A stretch of DNA of 64,000 nucleotides from an uncultured Corynebacterium sp. (GCA_946220775.1 CAMIFC010000006.1:1-64000), one strand, 5' to 3'; counted from the first letter of the stretch, positions 41,632-51,020 are shown. Translations and numbers: made by a program. The notes: generated by a model not told the origin, from the letters alone.

Positions 41632-42138
41632 CTAGTTCGGCCGGGAAATCATGGTGACCGACGGTAGCGTCTGCCACTCCTGAGCATCGGGCACAACCCG
41701 GGTGAGCTTCAATGAACGGTCATTCGGGCGGGAATAATGCAAGGTCTGGTCGTTGATGATGTCCTTCAGGCGATGGGCGTTGCGCTCGTCGGCGGAGTGA
41801 CAGTCGCGGCGACCGGAGGACATCTGTTCGATGTTCATTTTCTCGACGGTCAATTCCTCGGCCGGCTCGTCCCACTTCACGTTCGCCGTGAGGTTGTAAC
41901 AACCGGAAGCGCCCGTAAGCGAGTTTTCCCCGATCACGATGAACAGCCGACCTTCTTGCCTGCCGGGCAGGTCAGCCGGGGTATCCGGGTCTTGATAGAG
42001 GCTCGTGACCTGCCATTGCGTCGTCCCGACCGGCGACGGCCCCTCCGCACAGCCCGAAAGTCCGAAGGACGCCACCGCCACCAGCCCTAGCCCGCAGAGG
42101 CGAGCTGTACGGGGGCGAGTCGAATGATTGCGTCGCAT
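41632..42138 (-). CDS. META/HslJ-like lipoprotein between otsA and otsB
   Basis: This 168-residue lipoprotein starts at an ATG that directly abuts the otsA stop (TAG then ATG). Its signal peptide ends in the lipobox LSGC, with lipidated cysteine near residue 30. The mature domain looks like a META/HslJ-type beta domain (TTQWQVTSL at the start, LTGASGCYNLTANVKW in the middle). The C. glutamicum counterpart by position is cg2908. Function is unknown; the tight coupling suggests a link with trehalose or envelope metabolism. Confidence 0.8.
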   Translation of the reverse strand: MRRNHSTRPRTARLCGLGLVAVASFGLSGCAEGPSPVGTTQWQVTSLYQDPDTPADLPGRQEGRLFIVIGENSLTGASGCYNLTANVKWDEPAEELTVEKMNIEQMSSGRRDCHSADERNAHRLKDIINDQTLHYSRPNDRSLKLTRVVPDAQEWQTLPSVTMISRPN

Positions 42139-43599
42139 CTAATCCTCATCTCGAAGAACGTGCAGGAAACTACTGGACCAGTGGTTCACGTCGAAGTGTC
42201 GGACGTTCTTCCACAGGGCCTTCATTCGTTTGCGCTTCTTCTTCGGCTTATCAGTGGCGACCTTGACGATGGTGGAGGCAATGGCTGCCTTGTCGAATGG
42301 GTTGCACAGATAGGCGCTGGTCAGCTGGGTTGCAGCGCCGGTGAATTCCGACAGCACGAGCGCGCCCGTGCCATCGGAGTGGCAGGAGACGTACTCCTTG
42401 GCCACCAGGTTCATGCCGTCCTTGAGTGCGGTGACCAGCAGAATATCGGTGGCAGAGTAGAGGGCAACTAGCTGGTTGAAAGGCTGGTTGGCGTGCACGT
42501 AGTTGATGACCGGTCGGCCCATGGTGCCGTGCTTGCCGTTGATTCGCCCGACGATGCGTTCCACATCCTGGCGGGTGTGCTGATATTCCTGAAGGCGCTC
42601 GCGGGACGGGGTGGCCACCTGAACCATGGAAATATCGTGGGCGGCGATGCCGTATTCCTCGAGCTTGCGGGAGTCGAGCAATTCCTCGACGGCCAACAAG
42701 CGTTGGACAATACCCTTCGTGTAGTCCAGTCGGTCGACACCGGCGAGCAGAATCTTAGGGTTGCCGAGCTGACTACGCAGTTGATTCGCCGCAGCAATGT
42801 TTTCTGGCGACTGCGCCATCGCCGCCACCGAGCGTGAGTCCATGGAAATGGGGAACACACCAATACGCGCGGTGTGTTCGCCGAGGGTTACCGTGCCCAC
42901 CACGGCTTCCTCGCCGGGGAGGCGGGCACCGCGCAGGAACTCTGCGTCGGCAGAATCCCCGTAGTGCGCGTCATAACCCAAGGCCCGCAGGGTGTAGAGG
43001 AAATTGCGGGCGCTGTCCTGGGTATGGAAACCGATCAGGTCTGCGCCCAATGTGCCAGCGAGAATCTCCGAACGCCATGGCAATTGGCGGAACAATTCCG
43101 GGGCGGGGAAGGGGATGTGCAGGAAGAAACCGATCCGCACATCGGGGCGCTCCTCGCGAACCATGGCGGGCACCAAGTGCAGTTGATAATCCTGCACCCA
43201 CACGGTGGCGCTGGGGGCGGCGGTATTGATGACCGCGTCGGCGAAGCGCCGGTTGACCTGCCGGTAGCGTGCCCACCACGCCCGCTTGTAGCGGGGATGA
43301 ACGATCAGATCGTGGTAGAGGGGCCAAAGCGCAGCGTTGGAGAAACCTTCGTAGAACTCCTGATAGTCGGTGGCATCCAGGTTCACCGGAACCAAGGTGA
43401 GGCCAGTGTCCTCGGCACTCGGCATGTCTTCGATGCCGACGCGATCCGTGGTTCCCGGCCAGCCGACCCACGCACCATTGTTGCGCAGCAAGACTGGACG
43501 AAGCGCGGTGACGAGGCCGCCAGGGGAGGTTGTCCACTCCCCATCGACCCGGTCAACCGGAAGCCGGTTGGCCACTACAACGAAATCTGACTTGACCAA
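42139..43599 (-). CDS. otsA: trehalose-6-phosphate synthase
   Basis: OtsA transfers glucose from a nucleotide sugar to glucose-6-phosphate. The 486-residue GT20 enzyme has NRLPV near its start (residues 11-15), the segment NNGAWVGWPG, VWVQDYQLHLVPAMVRE, GFFLHIPFPAPE and the conserved GVDRLDYTKGI. The start is TTG with a GAAG element upstream; an ATG a few bases before is out of frame. It is first in the otsA-META-otsB unit. Confidence 0.95.
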   Translation of the reverse strand: MVKSDFVVVANRLPVDRVDGEWTTSPGGLVTALRPVLLRNNGAWVGWPGTTDRVGIEDMPSAEDTGLTLVPVNLDATDYQEFYEGFSNAALWPLYHDLIVHPRYKRAWWARYRQVNRRFADAVINTAAPSATVWVQDYQLHLVPAMVREERPDVRIGFFLHIPFPAPELFRQLPWRSEILAGTLGADLIGFHTQDSARNFLYTLRALGYDAHYGDSADAEFLRGARLPGEEAVVGTVTLGEHTARIGVFPISMDSRSVAAMAQSPENIAAANQLRSQLGNPKILLAGVDRLDYTKGIVQRLLAVEELLDSRKLEEYGIAAHDISMVQVATPSRERLQEYQHTRQDVERIVGRINGKHGTMGRPVINYVHANQPFNQLVALYSATDILLVTALKDGMNLVAKEYVSCHSDGTGALVLSEFTGAATQLTSAYLCNPFDKAAIASTIVKVATDKPKKKRKRMKALWKNVRHFDVNHWSSSFLHVLRDED

Positions 43600-43638
43600 C
43601 GGTTCTTCATACCCCTCGTGCGTGCTGCGGTGGCTGCG

Positions 43639-44052
43639 TTACTCGCTTGCGGTGGTCTTCTTCGCAGCCTTCTTTGTGGTTTTCTTGGCGGCGGTCTTCT
43701 TAGCAGTGGACTTTCTAGCCGTGCTCTTCTTTGCAGCCTTCTTTGTGGTTTTCTTGGCTGCCTTTTTGGTCGTCTTCTTTGAGGTCTTCTTTGCAGCCTT
43801 TTTAGCTGCCTTCTTGGTGGTCTTGCGGGTGGACTTCTTCTCGTCCTCTTCTACAAGATCAAGCTCCTCGAGCACCTTGCGGTGAATGAGGCCATCCGGC
43901 TCCACACCGAGCATGCTCATCAAGGTCACGCCGTCCAAGAAATCTTCGGCGTAGGTGGCGACAATACGCTGAGCAGCCAAGGCGGTTTCATGCTCAACGG
44001 CATGGAGCGATTCCGCACTGGCAGGGCGAGTGTCTGTGACCTTTGGTGGCAC
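43639..44052 (-). CDS. small protein with histone H1-like Lys/Ala tail
   Basis: This 137-residue protein starts with GTG behind AAGGA. Residues 1-72 form an acidic, probably helical domain (VATYAEDFLDGVTLMSMLGVEPDG). Residues about 74-133 are almost pure Lys, Ala, Thr and Ser in repeats such as KKTTKKAAKK, like the tails of bacterial histone-like proteins (HupB of mycobacteria, Hc1). Binding to DNA is inference from composition. It lies between otsA and thrE on the same strand. Confidence 0.75.
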   Translation of the reverse strand: MPPKVTDTRPASAESLHAVEHETALAAQRIVATYAEDFLDGVTLMSMLGVEPDGLIHRKVLEELDLVEEDEKKSTRKTTKKAAKKAAKKTSKKTTKKAAKKTTKKAAKKSTARKSTAKKTAAKKTTKKAAKKTTASE

Positions 44053-44139
44053 TGGCGATCCTTTTCCTTCACTGTGATTGGCTTAACGAACGTCGCAACG
44101 CGCAGGCGGCGACGAGTTTTCAGACATAACCAGCTTACG

Positions 44140-45780
44140 CTATTTTCCCTCTTCGCCGTGGGGCAGCTCGGCCTCCGCGGGGTCCGTCGGCTCAGAGTCT
44201 TCGCGGTCGCGGGACTTCTTCTTGCGCTTGGCGGACAGCTTGCCCAGGGAATCCGTCGTCCACTGGCTTCGCGTACCCTGCCTCTTTCGTCGCACCCAGT
44301 GCAATGGTTGAGTCGAGGTGGGGTGGTGCCGTTGGCGTCCTGCAAAAACGGTCCGGAAACGGGGACGACGCAGGCCCTGGGCGCGGTGCAGAATCCGGGG
44401 GCGACGCAACCGACGCGCGATCCACTCACCAAGGACGACGCCAGCCGCCAGGGTCGTCGCCGTGGCCAGCGCGAGTGCCAGGTTCGACAAACCAACCACG
44501 AAATTGTCCTTGAGCAGGGACGACATTCCTCGGTACAGCGCCAAACCAGGAAGGAACGGGGTGATGCCCGCCGCCGCGGTGATCTGTGGCGGAACCATGT
44601 AACGACGGGACAGCAAACCACCCATGATGCCCACCATCGTCGCGGCCACCGCCGAGGCGAGCATGTTCGAACCGGCGAGCAGTTCCGGAATAACGTAGAA
44701 AGCCAAGGACGCCACGAGTGCAGTCGTGGATGCGACCACCGTCGAACGGCGCTCGCAGAAGCTGGCGAGACAGAAGAACATCGTCGCGAACGCGCCGGAG
44801 ATGATCTGAACGGTGGTGCCGCCCAGCACGCCGGAAGTATTGGACACGTCCAGGGGTGTCATATCGAAACCCACCACATTGACCAGCTGCATTGCTGCAC
44901 CGATACCCGCGATGATGGCGCCGGTATTGAGGACGGTCTCGAAGAATCTGGCGGATGCGGTGACCGGAGCTCCCGTCACGGCGTCTTGCAACGCCTGCAC
45001 CAGCGTGAGCCCTGCGAGGAGGGCCACGATACACGACGCGGTGACCAGCGAAGGTGGGAAATACCAGCCCACTTCTGTGGCGAAGTGGGTCACGATCGCG
45101 GCTGGTAGGACGGCCACAAAACCGCCGATGAAGTTCTGATAGAACACCGGCAGGGACTTCGAGGCCAGCCAGGCCGTCGAGAACATGATGAAGATCGTGG
45201 TGAACGTCGCGACGAAGGACACGGCGTAGCCACCGCCAAGCAGCAGGGCAATGGAACCGGCGAACCCGCCCCACGACAGCAACGCCCAGCGCGTGCGGAA
45301 CGGCAGCGGGCTGTGCTCAATCTTGTTGAGGATATGTTGGGCCAGCTCCAGCGACGTCGCACCGTTGACGATCGAGCGGACGAGGCGATCGATTTCAGTC
45401 AGCCGGGAGAAGTCCGTGCTGAGTGTTTTCACTACTCGGAAGGCGGAAACCGGGCTGTGCGTCTCATCGTGCTGGGCATACACCGTGATGGTGTTCAAGG
45501 TGATGTCCACGTGCGTGAAGTGCAGGCCATATGCCGCGGCAATCGCCTTGATTTCCGCTTTGGCATCCGAATTGCCCGTCCCTGCGGACAGGAGCTGATC
45601 CCCGATCCGCGCCGCGAGGTTCAACACCTGGTAGATCGTCTCGGCATCCGTCAGATCGATCGGTGCCAGCGGGGAAGGGGGTGGCGCCATGCGGATCGCA
45701 TCAATGGTCGCGCGATTGCCGGTAAATAGCAGGTCGCTGCCTTTTCGAAGGAGCCGAGATACGAAATTTGCCACGGGCAT
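44140..45780 (-). CDS. thrE: threonine/serine exporter ThrE
   Basis: ThrE exports threonine and serine by proton motive force and was first described in C. glutamicum. The 546-residue protein has an amphipathic N-terminal domain with the family segment MAPPPSPLAPIDLTDAETIY (about residues 31-50), AYGLHFTHVDITLNTITVY, then about ten membrane helices with LVQALQDAVTGAPVTASARFFE and GITPFLPGLALYRGM. The tail is basic. ATG 45780 is preferred; a longer frame reaching 45948 would run into the tRNA gene. The gene is divergent from tRNA-Thr. Confidence 0.92.
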   Translation of the reverse strand: MPVANFVSRLLRKGSDLLFTGNRATIDAIRMAPPPSPLAPIDLTDAETIYQVLNLAARIGDQLLSAGTGNSDAKAEIKAIAAAYGLHFTHVDITLNTITVYAQHDETHSPVSAFRVVKTLSTDFSRLTEIDRLVRSIVNGATSLELAQHILNKIEHSPLPFRTRWALLSWGGFAGSIALLLGGGYAVSFVATFTTIFIMFSTAWLASKSLPVFYQNFIGGFVAVLPAAIVTHFATEVGWYFPPSLVTASCIVALLAGLTLVQALQDAVTGAPVTASARFFETVLNTGAIIAGIGAAMQLVNVVGFDMTPLDVSNTSGVLGGTTVQIISGAFATMFFCLASFCERRSTVVASTTALVASLAFYVIPELLAGSNMLASAVAATMVGIMGGLLSRRYMVPPQITAAAGITPFLPGLALYRGMSSLLKDNFVVGLSNLALALATATTLAAGVVLGEWIARRLRRPRILHRAQGLRRPRFRTVFAGRQRHHPTSTQPLHWVRRKRQGTRSQWTTDSLGKLSAKRKKKSRDREDSEPTDPAEAELPHGEEGK

Positions 45781-45890
45781 TACCGTACACGGTGGGCCAA
45801 GATTCGGTGGGGTTGGGGAAGTGCTGCTAGTCTGTCCACGTCTGTGATGGTTCCGGCTACCCAATGGATGGTCGGTGTTCACGCGGATGT

Positions 45891-45963
45891 GCCGAAGTGG
45901 CGCAATTGGCAGCGCAACGCACTTGTAATGCGTAGGTTGCGAGTTCAAGTCTCGTCTTCGGCT
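45891..45963 (+). tRNA. tRNA-Thr, anticodon TGT
   Basis: The acceptor arms GCCGAAG (45891-45897) and CTTCGGC (45956-45962) pair perfectly. The anticodon stem ACGCA/TGCGT encloses the loop CTTGTAA with anticodon TGT, reading ACA threonine codons. The T arm is GCGAG-TTCAAGT-CTCGT. CCA is not encoded. A strong terminator follows. Confidence 0.95.
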
Positions 45964-45970
45964 CTGGCTT

Positions 45971-46001
45971 AGCCCCGGAACTTAGTTTCCGGGGCTTTTA
46001 T
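45971..46001 (+). terminator. intrinsic terminator of tRNA-Thr
   Basis: AGCCCCGGAA (45971-45980) pairs with TTCCGGGGCT (45987-45996) over 10 bp around a CTTAGT loop, followed by a T-rich stretch. Confidence 0.9.
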
Positions 46002-46185
46002 TGTGGGGATAAGCAGAAAGAATCAGCGGGGAAACAAACTAGAATTAACCGCCAATTTGTGGTCAGTTAACCAATGCGAAGCGTCTAGTTTTATAGCGTT
46101 TTGACAAATTAGACCCATTCGGGGGATTTTTCTATTTTCGCTGTACAGGGCGTGATTTTGCGGTACTCTGCGCCTATTGCAATAG

Positions 46186-46222
46186 CTTCGAATCCCTTCG
46201 ATTAACTGATAAGGATTCGAAG
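46186..46222. repeat. 10-bp inverted repeat upstream of the PAP2 phosphatase gene
   Basis: CTTCGAATCC (46186-46195) and GGATTCGAAG (46213-46222) pair perfectly with a 17-base spacer. The right arm ends 21 bases before the ATG at 46244. It is either a leader-RNA hairpin or an operator. The rest of the 280-base gap after the tRNA is AT-rich with no gene seen. Confidence 0.7.
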
Positions 46223-46243
46223 GACGTTTCACACGAGTCAGAT

Positions 46244-47593
46244 ATGGACACCGTTCACACCGTCCCCCTGAAAGCGGTTTTGATACTTATGCAACGATCA
46301 ACCAGAACCACTCGCCGCCGCGCCGCCATCAACCGCCCACTGGCAACAGTGTTGGCCGCGCTGCTCATCGGTGGAGGCGCCGCCGGCCATGCCACGGCCA
46401 CCGCGCAGCCCGTTGGATCGCAACTCCCCGACACCTTCGCCACCGGTTCCGTCCAACTTCCTGGGTCTTATGACCCGGTGGGGCACGATGGTGGCCCAAC
46501 GCCTCAGCCGTTCCCAGTGTCGGAGTACAACTGGTATCTCTCTGACCTCAGCTCCCACCCCTTTGGCAACTATGCCTCGCTGATCGACGGGTTCAATGAT
46601 CTTCGGGCGAACCACCCGGACGTCATGGCGTCCAACCTTGAGCAGGTCGTGCGCATCAACAACAACGCGGACGACGGCCAGATCGCCTACGCACAGGAGG
46701 ATGCCGACGCAGCGAAGGAAGGCGTGCTGCGGATCTACGCGGACGCCCTGGGCGAGGACCTCGGTCAGCACTTCCGTCAGGCTCTCAAGGAGCATCGTTT
46801 GCCGAAGACCCAGATGCTCTTCGGTGGAGCCACTGCCAGGGCGGGAGGGTTGGCGTCCTCAACCTTCATCGAAAAGACGCTGTACAACAACGATCGTCCG
46901 TTCGTCGCTGAGCCGCAAAAAATCAAGAAATACAACAAGCCTGGTCACGATTACTACAGCACCTCGAAGTCCTTCCCGTCCGGGCACACGAACCAGGCGA
47001 CGTGGACGACCACGCTGCTGTCCTACATGCTCCCCGAACTGGCGCCGCAGCTGCTCGCTCGCGGTGCCGAGGGTGGATATAGCCGAATCGTCTTGGGCGT
47101 CCACTACCCGCTGGACGTCATCGGTGGTCGCATGACCGGCACTGCTGCAGCCGCTGACCGCCTCAACGATCCACGGATGCGCGCCAACCTCGATGCGGCC
47201 GCCAATGAAATCCGCGACGAGCTCGAATGGCGCTGCGGTGACACCCTCGAAAATTGTGTGGCCAAGCAGGCTAGCGAGGGCAAGGCCTACCGCAACAGTG
47301 AGGAGGACGCCACCGCGCGCTACACCGAACTCATGACCTACGGTTTCGATCAGGTCTACAACGGCGAAGCACCGATGGTCGTTCCGAAGGCAGCACCTGC
47401 AGTGTTGCTCGGCGCGTTCCCCAATCTGTCTTATGAACAGCGAGCTGAAGTGCTCCGCCAAACCGCAATTCCTGCCGGGTACCCGCTTGATAAGCAGGGC
47501 GCCGTAGGTTCGTGGCAGCGCCTGAACATCGCGAAGGCCATGACCGCCAAGGTGGACATCGCCGCTGATGGCAGTGTGAAGGTGGTTAACTAA
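46244..47593 (+). CDS. secreted acid phosphatase, PAP2 class A
   Basis: This 449-residue exported PAP2 phosphatase has a twin-Arg-like basic start then a hydrophobic signal ending near ATATAQ (about residue 55). The three PAP2 motifs are present: YNNDRPF, the phosphate-binding KSFPSGHTNQA and SRIVLGVHYPLDVIGG. It should hydrolyse phosphomonoesters outside the membrane. An alternative ATG at 46289 begins closer to the signal peptide and neither has an obvious ribosome site. Its stop overlaps the phoD start (TAATG), so the pair is co-translated, probably for phosphate scavenging. Confidence 0.88.
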   Translation: MDTVHTVPLKAVLILMQRSTRTTRRRAAINRPLATVLAALLIGGGAAGHATATAQPVGSQLPDTFATGSVQLPGSYDPVGHDGGPTPQPFPVSEYNWYLSDLSSHPFGNYASLIDGFNDLRANHPDVMASNLEQVVRINNNADDGQIAYAQEDADAAKEGVLRIYADALGEDLGQHFRQALKEHRLPKTQMLFGGATARAGGLASSTFIEKTLYNNDRPFVAEPQKIKKYNKPGHDYYSTSKSFPSGHTNQATWTTTLLSYMLPELAPQLLARGAEGGYSRIVLGVHYPLDVIGGRMTGTAAAADRLNDPRMRANLDAAANEIRDELEWRCGDTLENCVAKQASEGKAYRNSEEDATARYTELMTYGFDQVYNGEAPMVVPKAAPAVLLGAFPNLSYEQRAEVLRQTAIPAGYPLDKQGAVGSWQRLNIAKAMTAKVDIAADGSVKVVN

Positions 47594-49404
47594 TGTCGCA
47601 GTCAACGAATACTAATCTGCCGACCGCCAACCTGACCCGCCGTCGCGTCTTGCAAGGAATGGCAGCGACCGGCGGAACCCTCGCCGCCGGAAGCCTGCTG
47701 CCCGGAGCCAACGCCACGCCAGCCGGTGCCAACTCGGCCGGCCGTGATGTGCTCGGCGGGGACAACTGGGATCGGGAAGCATTTGTGCACTCGGTGGCGT
47801 CCGGAGATCCGACGGCAGAGTCCGTGATCATCTGGACGCGCGTCACGCCCCAACCCGACGCGGTCCCTGGCTCTGGAATCGGTGCGGACGTACCGGTCGA
47901 GTGGCAGGTCGCCACCGATCCCGAGTTCAAGACCATCACCGCACGCGGCAACGTTACCGCCAGCGCGGAATTCGACCACACCGTCAAGGTGGACGCCACC
48001 GGGCTGAACCCAGCGACAACCTACTACTACCGGTTTATCGCCACCCTGGATCAGCGCGAAGCTACCTCCCGGGTCGGCCGGACCCGCACCGCGCCGGGTG
48101 CTGGCGACGACGTGAGCGCTATCCGCTTTGGTGTGTGCAGCTGCTCCAACTATGAGGCAGGGTTCTTCCGCAGCTACCGCGATCTGGCGGATCGCGATGA
48201 TCTGGAGTTTGTGCTTCACCTCGGGGACTACACCTACGAGTACGAGACTGGCGGCTATAAGGGCATGTATGGGCAGATCGCCCGCCGCGTCGAGCCCCAC
48301 CACATCACCAAAACCCTGGCCGATTTCCGGATTCGCCAGGGGACGTACCGGCAGGACGAGGATCTGGCCGACCTGCATGCCGCCAAGCCCATGATCTGCA
48401 TCTGGGACGATCACGAATTCGCGGATAACAACTGGCGGGAAGGCGCCACCGGAGAATCCTTCGCCAAGGGGCAGGACTACCAGGCGCTGAAGCAGTCGGC
48501 GTCCCGTGCGTACTTTGAGTGGATGCCTGTTCGGGTGCGCCCCGATGCGCAAGCGCAGCACCTGTACCGCACTCTGCAATATGGCCCGCTGCTGGAGATC
48601 ATCATCCCGGACCTGCGCTCGTATCGTGATGCGCAGCTGATTCAGTCGGGGGATCACTGGATGAACTCTGATCCGGACTTCATGCGCGCTGCCGGCCGCG
48701 AGAACCGCACCATGATGGGGCGGTCCCAGTTTGAGTGGTTCGCCGGGGCACTCTCTTCGTCCACCGCCAAGTGGCAGATCATCGCCAACGAAGTGATGTT
48801 CGCGCCCATGACTTTGCCGCACAGCTTGGATCCGAACCTGCACCGCTGGCTCGTGGACACTGTCGGTCTGCCGGAACACGGTATTCCACTGAATCCCGAC
48901 CAGTGGGATGGCTACATGGCGGAGCGGCAAAAGATTGTGGACCTGATCGCAGGCCAGCCCGATAAGAATGTGGTGTTTCTGACGGGGGATATCCACTCGT
49001 CTTGGGCCAGCGACATTCCTAAAGATGTGTTCGGCTACCGCACTGGGCGTAACACGAAGGCCGTGGCTGCAGAGTTCGTGACGCCATCGGTGACTGCCAA
49101 TGGCGCCTTCGATTCCATGTGCGTCAGCCGCGAGTTCGATGCCCCCACTCGCCAGCTGCTGCGCACTGGGCAAGATTTGCTCACCGGAATTGACCGTTGG
49201 TTTAAGTGGATCAACTTCACCTACCACGGCTACATGGCCGTGGAGGTGAACCAGGAGGCCACGCAGTGCGACTGGCACTTTGTCGACCACGTGCTGTCGA
49301 AGGACACCCGGTTCCGCCTGGGGCGCAGCTTCCAAACCCGTGTGGGCGCTCCGGGCGCCCGCCCGGTGGGAGCAGGGCTGAATCGCGAGGCGACGGTGTA
49401 CTAG
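47593..49404 (+). CDS. phoD: alkaline phosphatase D (PhoD family), Tat-exported
   Basis: PhoD is a calcium/iron phosphodiesterase-alkaline phosphatase secreted by the Tat route. The 603-residue protein has the Tat motif LTRRRVLQGM (about residues 14-23), a fibronectin-like N domain from about 60 to 160, and the metallophosphatase core with VLHLGDYTYEYE, IWDDHEFADNNW and FLTGDIHSSW. It starts within the PAP2 stop codon. Phosphate limitation control is expected from family; the PhoRS-type genes are 1.6 kb downstream. Short repeated GGTGTA-stop units follow its stop. Confidence 0.95.
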   Translation: MSQSTNTNLPTANLTRRRVLQGMAATGGTLAAGSLLPGANATPAGANSAGRDVLGGDNWDREAFVHSVASGDPTAESVIIWTRVTPQPDAVPGSGIGADVPVEWQVATDPEFKTITARGNVTASAEFDHTVKVDATGLNPATTYYYRFIATLDQREATSRVGRTRTAPGAGDDVSAIRFGVCSCSNYEAGFFRSYRDLADRDDLEFVLHLGDYTYEYETGGYKGMYGQIARRVEPHHITKTLADFRIRQGTYRQDEDLADLHAAKPMICIWDDHEFADNNWREGATGESFAKGQDYQALKQSASRAYFEWMPVRVRPDAQAQHLYRTLQYGPLLEIIIPDLRSYRDAQLIQSGDHWMNSDPDFMRAAGRENRTMMGRSQFEWFAGALSSSTAKWQIIANEVMFAPMTLPHSLDPNLHRWLVDTVGLPEHGIPLNPDQWDGYMAERQKIVDLIAGQPDKNVVFLTGDIHSSWASDIPKDVFGYRTGRNTKAVAAEFVTPSVTANGAFDSMCVSREFDAPTRQLLRTGQDLLTGIDRWFKWINFTYHGYMAVEVNQEATQCDWHFVDHVLSKDTRFRLGRSFQTRVGAPGARPVGAGLNREATVY

Positions 49405-49423
49405 AAACCGGTGTATTAGAGAA

Positions 49424-49445
49424 GGTGTACTAGAACCGGTACACC
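49424..49445. terminator. small hairpin between phoD and the acetyltransferase gene
   Basis: GGTGTAC (49424-49430) pairs with GTACACC (49439-49445). It overlaps the end of the convergent GNAT gene. A 7-bp stem is modest, so a terminator role is tentative. Confidence 0.45.
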
Positions 49446-49948
49446 ATCACGTGGCATTCCTCGTGAGGGTCGATACCCTGATCGGTGAACCCGATCTTGG
49501 CATATAGGCGGCGGGCGCGTTCGTTGCCGAACTCCACTGCCAGGCTCACCGCGTGGTGCCCACTGCGGTGTGCCAGCAGCAGGGTTTCCTTCAGTAGAGC
49601 GGTTCCTAGACCGTAACCAATGGCGTCCTGACGCAGTGCGATCGCAACCTCCGGGATGTCCTCGGAGACGAAGCCCGAGCCTGGTTCGTCCTCTTCGAAG
49701 AGTCGCAGCCAGGCTGCCCCGGCATCTTCACCGTTGATTTCGGCGATGATGCCGCCTTGGTCTTCGCTCCACATGTCTACGTAACGCACCAGGTCGTCTT
49801 GGTAGTGTTCGGACACGTCCCGCCCCGGTTCGCCCCAGGTGTCTGTTTGGCGGAACATGTCGCTGATGAATGCGCGATCGGCTTCCGAGGCGTTCCGGAA
49901 GCTCCATCCTTTATCGTCGGAGTGTGCATGTGCCAAAGCGTCAGTCAT
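49430..49948 (-). CDS. GNAT-family N-acetyltransferase
   Basis: This 172-residue GNAT protein has the acetyl-CoA-binding motif in RQDAIGYGLGTALLKETLLLA (Q/RxxGxG/A, about residues 105-125) and the C-terminal NERARRLYAKIGFTDQG typical of motif B. The acceptor is unknown. It is convergent with phoD with 25 bases between the stops. Confidence 0.85.
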   Translation of the reverse strand: MTDALAHAHSDDKGWSFRNASEADRAFISDMFRQTDTWGEPGRDVSEHYQDDLVRYVDMWSEDQGGIIAEINGEDAGAAWLRLFEEDEPGSGFVSEDIPEVAIALRQDAIGYGLGTALLKETLLLAHRSGHHAVSLAVEFGNERARRLYAKIGFTDQGIDPHEECHVMVYRF

Positions 49949-50102
49949 GAGATTAACCCTAGATCACCGTCGTCCGCTTGTGCGCATTGGTAGCCGTATT
50001 CTCTTGCTTTTATAGGACGCCACCCCGCCCCCACGCCGCCACCACATGTGGGGTGGCGGCCGCGCGGGGACGGGGTGGGAGAGGTAGTTTCTCGGCGGTG
50101 TC

Positions 50103-50915
50103 CTAGTAGATGTACACCTTGTCGCCGACGTTCAGGGAGTAGAAGAACTTCTGAGCGTCCTTGCCGTACATGCGCACGCAGCCTGCGGACTGGATGGCCG
50201 GGTCGCCCTGGTGGAAGGCGTGACCGTGGTTGGTGAAGTACACAGCGTATGGCATTGGCGCGTTGCCGAACTCGTAGCTGATTTCATCCTTCACCTTGCG
50301 GGTGACGGTGAAGCTGCCGCGAGGGGTTTCTTGCCCTGGCTTACCGGTGGCGACGAACACTGGACCATAGGTGGTCGCGGTGCCGTCTTGGAGCCATGCG
50401 CGCTGACCGTTGATGTCCACGCATGCCTTCGCATCGGCTGGGCATGGGTGAGCAGCTGGGCGTGGGGCTGGCTTTGGCGCCGGCTTGGCAGCTGGTTTTG
50501 GTGCGGGCTTCGGTGCTGGCTTAGGTGCGCGAGCAGCTTCGCGTGCCTTGATCGCGCCAGGGGCGATGGCATTGACTGTGGCATTGATGGCATCGCGCAC
50601 GGGCTTGCGGAACTCGGCTGGTAGGGCGTTGATTTGGGCCAGGGCAGCCTCGCGCGCGTCCAAAATGGCATTGACACCGAAGGATTGTGCATTGCGAATC
50701 TGCTGCTGCAGCTGCTTTTCAACCTGCAGGACCTGTGGGGGGGGCAGCGAGCCCATTGGGGACGGCGCTGGTGCTGCTTGAGCGGTGCCGACGCCAAAGG
50801 TGGACGCACCGATTGCCAGTGCTGTCGCTGTGGCCAAACGGCGCTTGGTGGAGGGGGTGGTCTTACGGTGACGACCACCTGAGTGAGACGGCTTAAAGAT
50901 CATAAGAAATATCAT
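50103..50915 (-). CDS. secreted L,D-transpeptidase (YkuD domain)
   Basis: This cell-wall cross-linking enzyme has 270 residues from ATG 50915, chosen because GGAGG lies four bases upstream. It has a signal peptide ending near GTAQA, a helical segment (about 55-120), a Lys/Pro/Ala linker with repeated PKPA units (about 128-158) and the YkuD domain. The catalytic motif HAFHQGDPAIQSAGCVRM holds the nucleophilic cysteine and the distal histidine. It should form 3-3 peptidoglycan links or attach proteins. The start region is close to the divergent response regulator gene. Confidence 0.88.
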   Translation of the reverse strand: MIFLMIFKPSHSGGRHRKTTPSTKRRLATATALAIGASTFGVGTAQAAPAPSPMGSLPPPQVLQVEKQLQQQIRNAQSFGVNAILDAREAALAQINALPAEFRKPVRDAINATVNAIAPGAIKAREAARAPKPAPKPAPKPAAKPAPKPAPRPAAHPCPADAKACVDINGQRAWLQDGTATTYGPVFVATGKPGQETPRGSFTVTRKVKDEISYEFGNAPMPYAVYFTNHGHAFHQGDPAIQSAGCVRMYGKDAQKFFYSLNVGDKVYIY

Positions 50916-51020
50916 AAACCCTCCAGGGTGAAAGTATGGAACAAGCTGGCAAATTTTCACACAGTAAACATCCAGCTAACGTACAGGGGTGACGATAGGA
51001 AAAGCGGGAAGATAGGGTGT

